This document shows positions 1 through 11,112 of a DNA stretch of 64,000 nucleotides, piece by piece. A program made the translations under genes and the position numbers. Each line of letters opens with the position of its first letter. Within the stretch, counting starts at the first letter, position 1. The notes under the pieces are model-generated. The model was not told the origin of the DNA, did not search any database, and saw only the letters and a program-made list of their open reading frames with translations. This stretch comes from Golubevia sp. BC0850 (lineage: Eukaryota > Basidiomycota > Exobasidiomycetes > Golubeviales > Golubeviaceae), in NCBI GenBank assembly GCA_012976225.1, contig JAAVVG010000002.1, positions 372,001-436,000 of the forward strand, in the 5' to 3' direction.

Positions 1-3000
1 ACTTCTTCCTCGTCTTGACGAGACCAGTAACTGGATCGACAACCTCAGTCGAAACGACAGTAGAACCCTTGCCTTTGGTTCCGCTTCCGCTGACCATGAC
101 ACCAGGAGCAGAAGCTCTAGGTTTCATTTTTCCAGACACGGATTTGGAGGTAGAGGAGGAAGAAGCTGTAGGTTTCTTGGAAGTCGTTGCTGGAGTTGAA
201 GTTCTAGGTTTGTTGATTTGACGAGGAGCTGGTTGTTCCACGTCAGAGTCTGAGGGGACAGCGACTGGAGGAGAGCTTTGTGCTTTCGATCCTTTGCTAG
301 TCTTCACTCTCTTCGAACCTGGTTCGTCCTTGACCTTTTCATCTCCAGAAGTAGAAGTCCTGAGTCTCTTCTCAGCCTTGGCAGCTCGAGCCTGAGATTT
401 GGCCTTCTGCGTCCATGCGGAGTGTGCGGAATCCCCCTCGAGCTCAGAGTCAGAAGTGTTTGGCTCGATGTAGCTGGTTGGAAGACTTCGACGGGCTTTG
501 GCAGCAGCATCTGACTTCGAATCCTGGCGACCTAGACTTCCAGGCAGACGACTGGTGGTAGCTTCGAGCACCAGAAGCTGTGTTTGGGTCATCCTACGAG
601 CACTACCAGAGGAAGTCTCGGGGATTCCAGAGGAAAGAAGAGGCGGTCCAGAGAGACGACTCGCGGCGGCCTCCTGGGCTAGACGCTCAGCTTCATTCAT
701 CCTACGGGCAGCTTGAGTAGGAGAGGAGGAGAAGGCTGGAGAGGAGGAAGAAGAAGGACGAGCTGGTCCAGAGAGGAGACTGTTAGCAGCCTCGTGAGCC
801 AGACGTTCCGCCTGCGTCATCTTTCCACCTTGGGGGAAGAGAGGTTGACGAGGTTCCGTTGGAGAAGCCGCTGTACCAGTGCTGACACCACGTTGACGGA
901 TTGGAACCGGAACGTCTTTGCTTGGAATGACGATTGAGCGGCGAGAGCTTCTACCTAAAGCTGAACCGGTACCTTCGATTCGAGAAGAGGGTCTGGCGAC
1001 ATTCCGAGCTCCAGATGGTCTGATCCAGTCATTGCGAAGAGAGCCATGAGCTGAATCGTCGTCAGAGTCGTCCTCGTCTGAAGAAGCGAAGACGATACGA
1101 GAGGTCTCGTCGTCCGAAGATGCAGATACGATCTTAGAAGGCTTGCCTTTGTACGTAGATCTGAATCCGTCCGCAGAGGATTCGTAGGAATCGTCAGAGT
1201 ATTCGCTCGCCTCCAGAACTCGGGAATGCTCACTTCCAGTGGGATAGAAGTTGGCAGCATTGATTGAAGTCTTACGAACGACTTCCTTGGGTAGAACCTT
1301 CTTGGGCGAGGCTTCCTTGGCCTTTCCTTTTCCCTTTTCTAAAGGCCGACGCGGCGAAGCGATTGGAGGGGAAGGAGGAGGAGGAGAAGGAGTGACGCTT
1401 GGACGAGAACTGCCAGCTGCGACAGCTTTAGGTCTGACGACTCTGGGACTCTTGACAGTTGGTCCTCTCGACGAAGAAGCTGTCGTGCTCTTGGTGGGAG
1501 AGGCTGGTGTTTTCTTGGTAATGGTAGACCTGGCAGGCTTGGAAGACTTGGAGGACTTGGATTTGGCAAAGAGCGACTTCGAGCCCGGTCCTTGCTTGTT
1601 GAGACCCATGACGATCTTCTCTGCGACAGCGACCTCTCCGTCTCGAGCCCTGTCTGCTGTACGCCTGGAGGCTTCGATGACGGCATCGTCGTGATCGACA
1701 CCACGCTTCTTGAGACGACGGATACGAGCGAGCCAGGCGTTACGAACTCTACGAGCTGCTCGCATCGTCATACCATTGGAGGCTAGGACTGAAGGAAGCT
1801 CCGGAGCAAAGGAATTGCGAGTGTAGGTTCCACCTCCAAAGACAGAGTCGGCAGCAGTCTTGCGAATTGCTCTCTTTGGCCTGTCGTCTTCCTCGTCAGA
1901 TAGATCCCTCTTGGCATTCTTGGAAGTACCATTTCCAGAATTCGAAGAGTAGTTGTTCGGAGCTGCAGCTTTGGCAGCCATCGCAGCCTTGTAGCGTTGC
2001 TTCACTACCCGACCTTTGACCATCGGAGCACGAATCTTGCCATTCCTATCTCTGGAGGTAGGACCCTTCTTGGCTAGTTCGCTTGTGTTGGCAGGACGTT
2101 GCGGCAGTGGTACTGGAAGAGGTGCTATAGGAGTAGCAACCTTCTTTCCGCCCAAGACTCCGGAGCAGTTAGGAGCTCCACAAAGGCAGGCGTTCTCTCC
2201 AGCTTTGTCTCCGGCGGCTTGCTTAGGTCCGAACGCAGACCAGCCTAAAGGAAAGGAAGGAAAGGGAGAGAGAAGGGCGCTTGGTCAGAAAGGAGAGTTT
2301 TCTCGATACGCAGACCCGAATTCTGCTATCTTCTCGCGTCTCGACTTCGTTCTCTCGACTCACCATAGTCGTAAACGAGCTCTTCTCCAACTTCGATATC
2401 TCTGAGTGCGAATAGACCAATCTGAAACTCAGCAGTACAGATCTCGTCGGTTCCACAAAGAAGCCAGCGTTCAACGAAGCAGTTGGGTCTGAAGTGAAGG
2501 AAGAAGATACGAGAGGGAGCAAGGCTGATTAGCACGGGTTTGGAAAGCGAGATAGGAAGAACGAGCCTTGGGAAAGATACTCACTGACACTGAGATCCAA
2601 GAGAAAACACCAAAACGAGGAAGAAGAGAAGAAACAGGTCAACAAAGGGACTCGAACTATGTCGGTGGCAAAAGAAAGTCCCACTCACACTATGATTGGC
2701 GAAACGGGTCATGTTTCCTTTGAGACCAGCATCTAGCACCTCTCCAGCAGCTGAGTCGTAGTCAAGAAGGTAATATCGACCAGTCTTGTGGTAGAACTCA
2801 GTGACTCTGCGAGCAGCTTCGTCTTGATTGATGACTTCACCTCTGTACTCGGTGATGAATTGATCCTTCTTGAGAGGCTGAAGAGTCTTGAGACCGAATC
2901 CACGAGCACCATACTATAAAGAGGAGGATTGAAAAAGAACAAGCTGTTAGTCATCGATCGAAGACTTGGAATGTCAACGAACCTCTGCGATTACTCACAT

Positions 3001-4385
3001 GTTGAACATCCAATTTGGCAGTTGGTCTCTTCCCAAGACTTCCATTCGTACACTTGTCACCACAAGGACAGTGCCTCGGATTGCAAATGAACTGCATGAG
3101 CCTGTTCATACAATTCTCTTCACAGTTGTCATCTGGATCGCAGAAGCAGACTGGAACCTCACCTGGAAGTTTAGGTCTACTTGTGTACTGATTGGTTCGA
3201 ATGAAGGTGTAAGATGGAGGTTTCTTGAACTTCTTCGCTTCCAGTTTGACACGAGCTTCTTCCGCTGCATCCAGGAAGTGTTCCGGTAGGCTGAATGGTT
3301 GAGGATCCGTGAGTAGATTCATTCCGAAGTGGAGAGGTAGAGGGAACACCTCCTTAGGCTTGGGAGTACTGCTAGCAGAGATGCTCTCTGAATCTCCGGC
3401 TCCATTGCCCTTGAACTCCTCGGAATAGAGACCGGTAGATAGGTAGACCTAGAGAAAGGGTGATGTAAAGGGACCGAGGTGAGGAGGATGTTCGAGAGGT
3501 AGCTGGTGCCACCTTCCTTCCTTCCTCTTCTCTATCGCACGCTATCGCCACGATTGGCTCTGCTGCCCTCCCAAATTCCCTTCCATATCCACCTACACAC
3601 GTCAATCTTCCTAAGTAGGCACTCACCTTGCGTTTCCAAGCAGGGGCTGCAGCTCTGCGCTTAGCCACAGGAGTAGCTTCCTCCTCTTCACTGAAACTCT
3701 CACTTTCACTCTCGCTCTCTTCCTTCCTTGCGCTCCTACGACGTTGAGACCTCGAAGTAGAGGCAGCTACAGATGACAGATCATCTCCTTCGTCTTCGTC
3801 CGAGGAAGGTCTAGCTACACCAGGCCTACTCTCTCTACGACGTTTGGTTGGAGGTGGGGCATGGTCAGTCAAACTCCTCCTCCTGGCTTGTTCCTCCAGC
3901 GCTCTTGCAGCTTTGATGCGCGCGCGCTCCATTGGTCCTGGAATGTGTCTCTTAGTTAAGGAAGCAGATTCTTTGGACCCAGAGAGCCTAGAGGAAGAAG
4001 GAACCTTTCTTGACCCACCACCATTGGCAGCCGGGTTCGATGTGACCGAGGGCGACTCCCTGCCCCTTTGAGGTCTGTTGTTTGAGGTTAAAGAAGTGGA
4101 AGTGGAAGAGATGGTGGGAGCATCTTGAGAAGAGGTTTGAGAGGAGTCATCGGTTGGAGTGTCGCGTACAGTAGAGCTGGAAGGATGGTGTGAGAAGGAG
4201 GAGGTGCGATTGGAGTTGTTATTGAAATTGGAGTTCCTGTTGCTGTTGAGGTTTAAGGGGGAACCATCTCTACCAAAACTATTTCCATTCACGAAACTTC
4301 CTGGAGGTTGTCTATTAGGATTGATAGTAGCAGCAGCATGGAATTGAGCGGCTCTCTTCCTGGCTCCAGCGCTGGTGCGCAACAT
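1..4385 (-). CDS. SET-domain histone lysine methyltransferase (ASH1/SET2 class), 3' end off the window
   Basis: A nuclear enzyme that should methylate histone H3, probably on Lys36 (family inference). Exons on the minus strand: 4385-3627, 3448-2999, 2913-2689, 2589-2585, 2488-2364 and 2244 to beyond position 1; all phases close. The first 253 residues are Ser/Arg/Glu-rich and disordered. An AWS zinc region with CFC, CEENC and HCPCGDKC clusters lies at about residues 350-400. The SET domain follows (about 404-522) with GFGLK, EYRGEVI, FANHSCQPNC and ELVYDYG, then a post-SET CLCGAPNC. More than 700 tail residues are low-complexity, acidic and basic, with an internal repeat. ATG 4385 was chosen because the reading before it is intron-like and it opens a typical basic N-terminus. 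The EYRGEV motif and AWS spacing favour ASH1/NSD over strict SET2, but the exact subfamily is not settled. The stop codon is outside the window. Confidence 0.88.
2585..2589 (-). other. 5-nt coding microexon in the SET methyltransferase
   Basis: Minus-strand bases TGTCA are bounded by an AG acceptor (2591-2590) and a GTGAGT donor (2584-2579). Joining FANHS (exon ending at 2689) to this exon and to the exon starting at 2488 reads CQPNC, which restores the invariant NHSCxPNC of SET domains. Skipping it gives a frameshift. Confidence 0.85.
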
Positions 4386-5323
4386 TCCTGGCTTGCTGTC
4401 TCCTTCCTTTGGGTTGAATGAATGGATGAATGAATGAAATCCAACAAAATGAAATGAATCAAAGAAGAGCAGAGGAGAAGAGGGTGGCTGGATTGAGTTG
4501 GATGAGAGCTTGATGGTGTGAAGGTCAAGAAGGGTATCCCACCAAGGCACATTCTGCTCAGTAAAACTTCTACATCGCCACTCATTCCCTCATCTTCGAG
4601 CCTCTCTAGATTGTGATTTTGAAAAAAAGTTTCATTTTCTAATCCACTCCCCAGCATCCTCACTTCGGGTTTCCCCATTCGCCCTCTTCTGGTCGGATTT
4701 AATTCTTCCTCCATCTGTCGACGTCGACAACCACTCCCAACCCCCACTACTTCACAGTCTATCAAACTCGCCATCTACACTCTTTCTTCTTTTGATTGAA
4801 ATATGATTTGAACTATCTGCTAAGACGAGACGTTTCACCTTCTTCGGTTTCTATTCCGTCTCGCAGTTCTTTCGACCATTCAAAAGTCGTACGTCGAATG
4901 CTCGTGAATCAGTTTCCACTCGAGTTGGCCAATTCCTCATCTGACGCGGCGATCTCACTTCTACTCGGACAATTTCGAAGTAGAAGGGGTTTTAAATGAC
5001 TGTCGTGGTCCCAAAGCTCAAGAGACGCGCCCCTCTTTCGAGGGATCGACACAAGAGAGACTCCAGAGGAGAGTTTCAGCTTCGAGAGTCGTTCTTCATT
5101 TGCGATTTTAAGGTATTGATACAGAATGAAATGAATTGAGAAAGTGACTTGTTGTTTCGTTCTATTGAATTGGAAAATTGTGTGTTGTTTGATTCGGAAT
5201 CAGCTAGAAATGGCGACAAGGGGGGGGGGAAGACGACAAAGGATAGGAAGCAAAGGGGAACGAGGATCGAAAATCTTCGAGGGATAGAAAGGAAGGGATT
5301 GTTTGAAGCATATGCACTTGGTA
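4386..5323. other. intergenic, promoter side of the SET gene
   Basis: 938 bp lie between the SET gene start and the stop of the SUMO protease. An alternative minus-strand ATG at 4774 opens a frame that is not continuous with the SET exons. A G-run sits near 5220. I see no gene here. Confidence 0.5.
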
Positions 5324-8300
5324 TTAATCAGTGGTGTCGGCTTTCTTCATCTTCTTCTTCTCCGACTCCTCTGTTTCGTCATCGCTACCTCTAGCTCTGC
5401 CCTTTCTATTTGGAGCCTCCCCTTCCTTCCCCTTTCCTTTCCCACCAGTATCGGTACTTATTTGTTGCTCTACTCCATCTTCTTCTATGATCTCCTGATC
5501 TCCTCCCTTTCCCTTCCCTTTACCACCGGATTTGGAGGTTGACGGAAGGTCGTTCTCCACCTCCGCTTCTTCCTGCTGTGATTCGGGAGATTTGTCTTCT
5601 TGATCGAGATCCATCTTTCCGACTCCTTGAACTTGAGGTTGAGGTTGAGCTTGGTTAGCAGCATCGGCAGTGGCTCTGCGAGCGGCTTTGGCTGAATCTT
5701 CAGCTTTCTTGAGTTCAGCTACTGTTTCTCTCCAGACGTCTCCTGTCTTCAGAATCGTACCTCTCCAGAACTCTCTCTTTTGAGGAACGTCTTCGTGAAG
5801 CCAGTCAGCGTGCTCCCGCTCACTGTTGTCTTGAGACTGTAATAGGAGGAAAGAAAAGGTGGAAAAGGGAATGAGCGTCAATCTACAGGGCAGCGAAATC
5901 TCACGGAAGCGGGGCTTGTTCGACTCACGTAGCAAACTGGAAAGAGTGTTTCAGGTTTAGCGAACAAGCGTTCAAAGTAGTGAATGAGATAGACTCCACA
6001 ATCGCAGAAGTTGGGTTGCTGAGGAACCTTAGCTTCATTCAGTACCAACGTCCCGAGCTCTTCTTGGGTCTTCTTCATCCTGTACTTTGCTTCTTCCAGT
6101 AACCAATACTCCAAAGCTTTCTTGAGAGCTCTATGAGGTTGACCTAGAGAATCGAGCACCATAAGAATTGGCTGGTGGTTCTCTTCTGCGAGTTGGGCTG
6201 GGGTTGGTTTCTTGGCCTTTGCAGGTTTGGAAGCTTGAGAACCAGATCCAGAAGCGAAAGCTCCGTTCTTGTTGTTTTTCTTGCTTCCAGAGATGGAGGC
6301 TAATGGAGGAGAATCCTCTCTTCTGTCATCTTGATTGACTTCGTTCGAAGTTCCGACAGAAGTTTCAGCTCCATTCGATTGAGCTCCCTCTTCCACGATT
6401 CCTTCCATTTGCTCCACCTGTTGAACTTGAGTGAGTTGTTGACTCGCAGCAGGATCTGTGCTGACAGACTGTGAGCGAGGGCGAGGAGCTTCGTTCGAAA
6501 CTTCAGGATGTCCTTGAGAGTCTCGAGGCGGAGGAGTCGAGACGGAGGGGGAAACGGAGACCTCTCTAGCTGATCCTTCTCCTCCTCCCGCTCCTCCTCC
6601 ACCTAATAGAGGTCCATTTCCAGGATTTCCTCCTTGAATTCTGATCGCCTCTTTCTCATCTCCAGGCACTTCCATGTCGTCTTCAGTCAGGTCGATCGTT
6701 GCTGTGTTCGACTTGGAGTTGCGTTTGGGCTGAGGCTTCGAGATCTTCGAGGTGTGAGATATGTCGCAGTTGTGAGGAACAGAGATACCATTGACTCCTA
6801 CGGTGCTAGGACCGAGACTGGACTTGCGAGCCTTTGACTTGGAAGTATCCTTTGACTTAAGGACGTTAGAGGTGGTTGCAGTTACAGGTGAAGTGGCAGG
6901 AGCTTCGGATGCTCTCTTCTGATGCGAAGGAGACTCTGAAAAGATGTTTGTTGCAGAGAACAAGTCTTGAATTATGGTTCCTTTGCTAGAAGTTTCTTGA
7001 GCGGGGGACTGACCTTCCTGAGGCGAGGCTTCTCCAGATTTCATCTCGGCGTCCGAGTCGGATTGGCCATCACCCTCCTGCTCCTCTGGTCCGACTCGAT
7101 CAGCCTGGAAGGGCGGATGAGAAGCAGAAGCCTGATGAGGATGCTCTTCAGCGAGTTCGTCTTGTTCTTCTTCGTCTTGACCAGGTTCGTTCATGTCCAA
7201 GTCTTGAACTCTTTCCTCCACTTCTTGAACGATTCCTCCCCTCTCTTGTTCACCAGAGTTGAAAGCAGGGGAAGCTCGAATTGAGAGTTCTCCATCGTCT
7301 TGACGATCTTCTTCGCTCTCCTCGTTGTCTAGAGCTACTTCGACCGGAACGTTCTTCTGACCGGTCTCGAGCTCTCCATCTTGCATCTCAAAGTCTTGAA
7401 CTCCATCTGAAGCCTTCTCCTTTCCTTTTCCTTTCACTTTCAGTTCGGTAGGAGAAGTGTCGACCGAATCGTCTCCTTCCTTCTTGGAGGAAAGTCTACC
7501 TGAAGTCCTTGGCTGAATTGGTTCGGCGTTGGTTGGATCGGCTTTGATGGGAGTGAGAATGTAGGCAGGATTGACAATGATTGCGAGGTACCAGTGTAGG
7601 TGCTCATTGATCGGGATGATGATGTACTTCTTTGTGAAGATGTCGGTCTTGTTGGTCCATTTCTGAACGTATTCGTAACCCTTCTTCTCCTTACGTCCCT
7701 CTTGAAGTCTCTTGTGAAAGAAGGAGGAGAAAATACAGATCTTCTCGGCGAGAGCCTTGTCTCTTGCTCTGATTTGGTCGTGAAGGTACTTGAGGCCGAA
7801 TTCGATGATGGTGTCGTTGACTGTGGTCAAAAGAAGATGCGAGGAAGTTTCAGGTGAGGATTCAAAACTTTTTGAAAGGGGAAGGAAGCTTCAGCTTTAG
7901 GTTCACTTACGGAATTCTCCTTCGTCGAGCTTGGACATGTCTGCTTCAGAGATCGTAACTGCTCCTAGACCTGTAGGAGGGTATCTAGTGACCTTCCTGT
8001 CTTCCGGAGGAAGTCCTTGAGGAACCTTCTTGGCGCTTCTTGTACCTGAGGCGAGACCTGGTTTTAGCTTGGAGTACGTCGTCACCTTGGAGGTCGATGC
8101 TACTTGAGTCTTCGGCTCCTCCTCGTCGGAATCATCGATGATATGTGGATCGTCTAAAGTGTTGGTGTAGGAGTTTGACGTCTTTTGGTTCTTGGCTCCT
8201 TCAGATTTACGAGCTGCGGCAGTGGGTCGAGGCTTGGGTCTTCCCGATTTCGAAGTTGGCACCTCTGGATTGGAAGTGGATCTTGGTTGATTCTTCTTCT

Positions 8301-10740
8301 TGGAGGCATCGACTTGGAAAGAAAGACGAGGCTGCTTTCCAACGCCTCCAGCAGTAGACTTCCGTGTTCTCTCAGTCGTGTTGGAACCAGCGTTGGGCGG
8401 AAACATGTTCATTCCGGCTTTGCAGCTTTCGTGAAGTTCTAGAAGCGCTTTCATACCATTATCGTCGATGAATGCGCTGTTACTGTGTTTCTGATCAGAA
8501 GCTCCTTGAGCTCGGCTAATAAGAAGCTTCCACGAATCCACCGAGAGGCCTCCGTCCGGAGTGTCTGTGCTTTCCTTGTTATTCGTGGAGACCCAGATAA
8601 GAATCTCGCTCGAGGAATCCGAGGAAGAGGCTTTGAAGAGAGACAGTAGGTGAAGCGTCATGAAGAAAGAAAAAAGAATGCAAGGGAGAGGAAACGAGAT
8701 GGTGAGGAGAAAGAGCGGAGAGAAAGTCAGAAAAAAGAAGTAGGAGGCAAGATCGATCTCTTCGAACCGACTCGACAACGGAGAGCAACTTACAGGCTGA
8801 CCAATCTTTGAAAACACTCCTGACGCTCTTAGCTGACTGGGAATCGTCCGTCAAGAGAGCAAATTTGAGCAGCCCCTGACCATTCCGCCTGCCCGCTTCG
8901 ACGTTTCCAATGTCTGTCAGTCTGACAGCGAAGTGAATGACTTGGTCGTTTCCTGCCTGCGGCGCTCGGAGCAGCTTCAAGTCCTCTCCAGTAGATACTA
9001 GAACGAAAGCGACTTCCGGATTGTTGTAGTAGTCGGAACCGATCTGGAAAGCTGTGACCGTAGCTGAGAAGGTCTTTTCCTTCTTCGCATTGAGGCTGCT
9101 TTCGGTCAGGCGAGTAGAGGGAGCAGAGCCTCTGGACTTTGCGAAGCTTTTGTTTCCGGCTCCAAGAATTGAAATATCGGGAGCGTATGACTGAACGAAG
9201 GCGGGGAAGGAGAAGTGGAAGGGAGCGGGGGAGAAGAGAATTTAGTTTACCAGTGACTGTATCTCTTCCTACTTCGAACTCCTGATCCTCCCAACAAACA
9301 CGAAAGTTGAAGACAAATACTTACAATCTCTTTAGCTTTCTTCGCACTCTTTCCTCTTCCAGCTTCAATGTCTACGTCGGCCTTCGAATTCTTTCCTTTC
9401 ATTCCAGTCATCTTCTTCTCTTTCGGTAGCGGCAAGAAATCCAGCTCATCTTTACTCTCATCTTTACTCTCACCTAAAGCATTGGAATCTAAAGTTTTGG
9501 AACGAGAAGAATAGTCTCCTGTTTCCTTTCCTTTCCCCTTTCCACCTCCATTTCCAAATTTCTGTCTCAGATCATCTTGATGAACAGTCGGAATCTGTTG
9601 CTCTTCTTCGTTTTGGTCTTCTTCATCAGAAGTGTCTTCGATATTGATTGGATTTTGAGATCCACTTCCGCCAAGCTTACTGTTGGAGCCTGAACTCCTT
9701 GAGCCTGAAAGCGGGTCTCTTGTTGGAACTCTGTGTTGAATCTGAGCTGAATTTCCAGTTCCAGGAAATTTGGCCTTTCCGTTATTTGCATCTCGATGTT
9801 GAGCAGTGCTAGAAGATAGTTTTGATGTCGTTAACTGTCTACCATTCTGCCCTCGGAATTCTGGTGATGTGAAGAAAGGAGAGAAGAGAGAAGGCAAGAT
9901 TCGATTAGTTGAGAACGAGGGAGGGAAACTAGATGAGACGAACTGGAGCTCCTCTAGGCGACATCTAGATTTGATGTCATCTAGAGGAATTCAACGAGAT
10001 CAAGAAAGAATTCGAGGGATCCAATCTCGGAATCAGACCTCCTTCAAGAAAGGTTCATGGTACTACTCGAGGTAGATGAAAGGAACCACATCTACTTCTT
10101 AGGACGCGATCTCTTCCGTCTCAGTTTCAGATTTTCAGCTTTAACAGCTTCTCAATCTTCAGAAATCTTCTACCAGAGCAATTCCCATCACAGATTGAAT
10201 CTAAGACTTACCTTGATTCTTATTCTGATTCCCAGATCTCCCGGCAGTCCCTTTAGTGCTCAATCCTGAAGCTCTGCTGTCGCTACCTTGACCTTCAACT
10301 CTTGAGTAAGAGCTCGAAGCGTTCTTGTTGGAATCCTTAGAGTTGTAGAAAATGTGTGTCGAGACTTCTCTACTAGCGTTACGTTGAGGTGGACCAGCAG
10401 TACTGCCGCTGAGGCTGTCATGACCTGGTATGTAAGGAGAGGAACCAGTCGTTCTATTGGGTCTCTTGATTCAATTCAATTTCGAAAACAAGAGGAATAG
10501 AGCCAAGATGGAGAGGGAGAGGGAGATGGAAAGATTGAGGACTAATCTCTTGTTCTTCAGAAGTCTTTCCCAAACTCACAGATTCGCCTGGCTTGAAGGG
10601 AACAGGTTTGTTGCTGAATTTAGAGGGTAAAAGTGGATGAAAGGGGTGAGCAAGAAAGAAGTAAAGAGGAAAGGTGAAAGTAGAGGTTGGAGGGAGCATG
10701 AAGAGGCTACTCACCTTCCTGACGGTAGATTGCCATGCAT
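5324..10740 (-). CDS. Ulp2/SENP6-7-type SUMO protease (peptidase C48)
   Basis: A cysteine protease that removes SUMO, or trims SUMO chains, from nuclear proteins. Exons: 10740-10715, 10613-10580, 10464-10212, 9860-9325, 9190-8794, 8630-7911, 7820-5929 and 5836-5324, giving 1456 residues with every phase closing. The first ~630 residues hold disordered Ser/Lys/Asp-rich sequence and an acidic stretch. The protease domain opens with EFLNDTIIEFGLKYL. The catalytic His is in HLHWYLAII (about 731), the Asp in MVLDSLGQPH (about 1212) and the Cys in QPNFCDCGVYLIHY (about 1263). About 460 acidic, Gln- and Ser-rich residues separate His from Asp, where Ulp1 has only about 17. Split catalytic domains are known for Ulp2/SENP6/SENP7, so I place it there. 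The C-terminal 170 residues are Lys/Glu-rich. It is divergent from TAM41 across 372 bp. The first two coding exons are only 26 and 34 nt. Confidence 0.88.
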
Positions 10741-11112
10741 TCGAGTGATTAGACTTTGGTCTCTGTTCTTTGAGTCATGAACCATGCTTCAAAGCGTGTT
10801 GCTTGCAGTTGAAGAGGATTGAAGAAGAAGAAGAAGAATTGAGAGAGACGACTGAATCTAGAGAGTTGCCTCTGAGCAGCGAGCAGGGTGAGGCAGCTGC
10901 TGAGCTCCAAGTTTGAAGAGCTCTTGAAGAGTTTCCTATCCAATCCGAACGAATACGATCTAGACTGGAATCCTTCAGGTTTAATTGGCTTCAATTCAAG
11001 AGGATGCGTGAGGAATGGTTAATTGGGTGCTTGGAGCTTTCGAGACGCGATGTATATGCTTTTTGGGTGAAGTGCATCTCGAAGTGTAAACATCACTTCA
11101 AATCGTACAAAG
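10741..11112. promoter_or_regulatory. shared divergent promoter, SUMO protease / TAM41
   Basis: 372 bp lie between two divergent start codons. There is no conserved element I can name and no TATA box close to either ATG. Confidence 0.4.

Noticed and set aside
1251-1694. Long plus-strand open frame antisense to the SET gene
   Set aside because: It mirrors a low-complexity coding exon on the other strand; no homology, splice logic or start context.
4289-4774. Alternative start for the SET gene at 4774
   Set aside because: Its frame does not run into the confirmed exons and is rich in leader-like residues; ATG 4385 is in frame.
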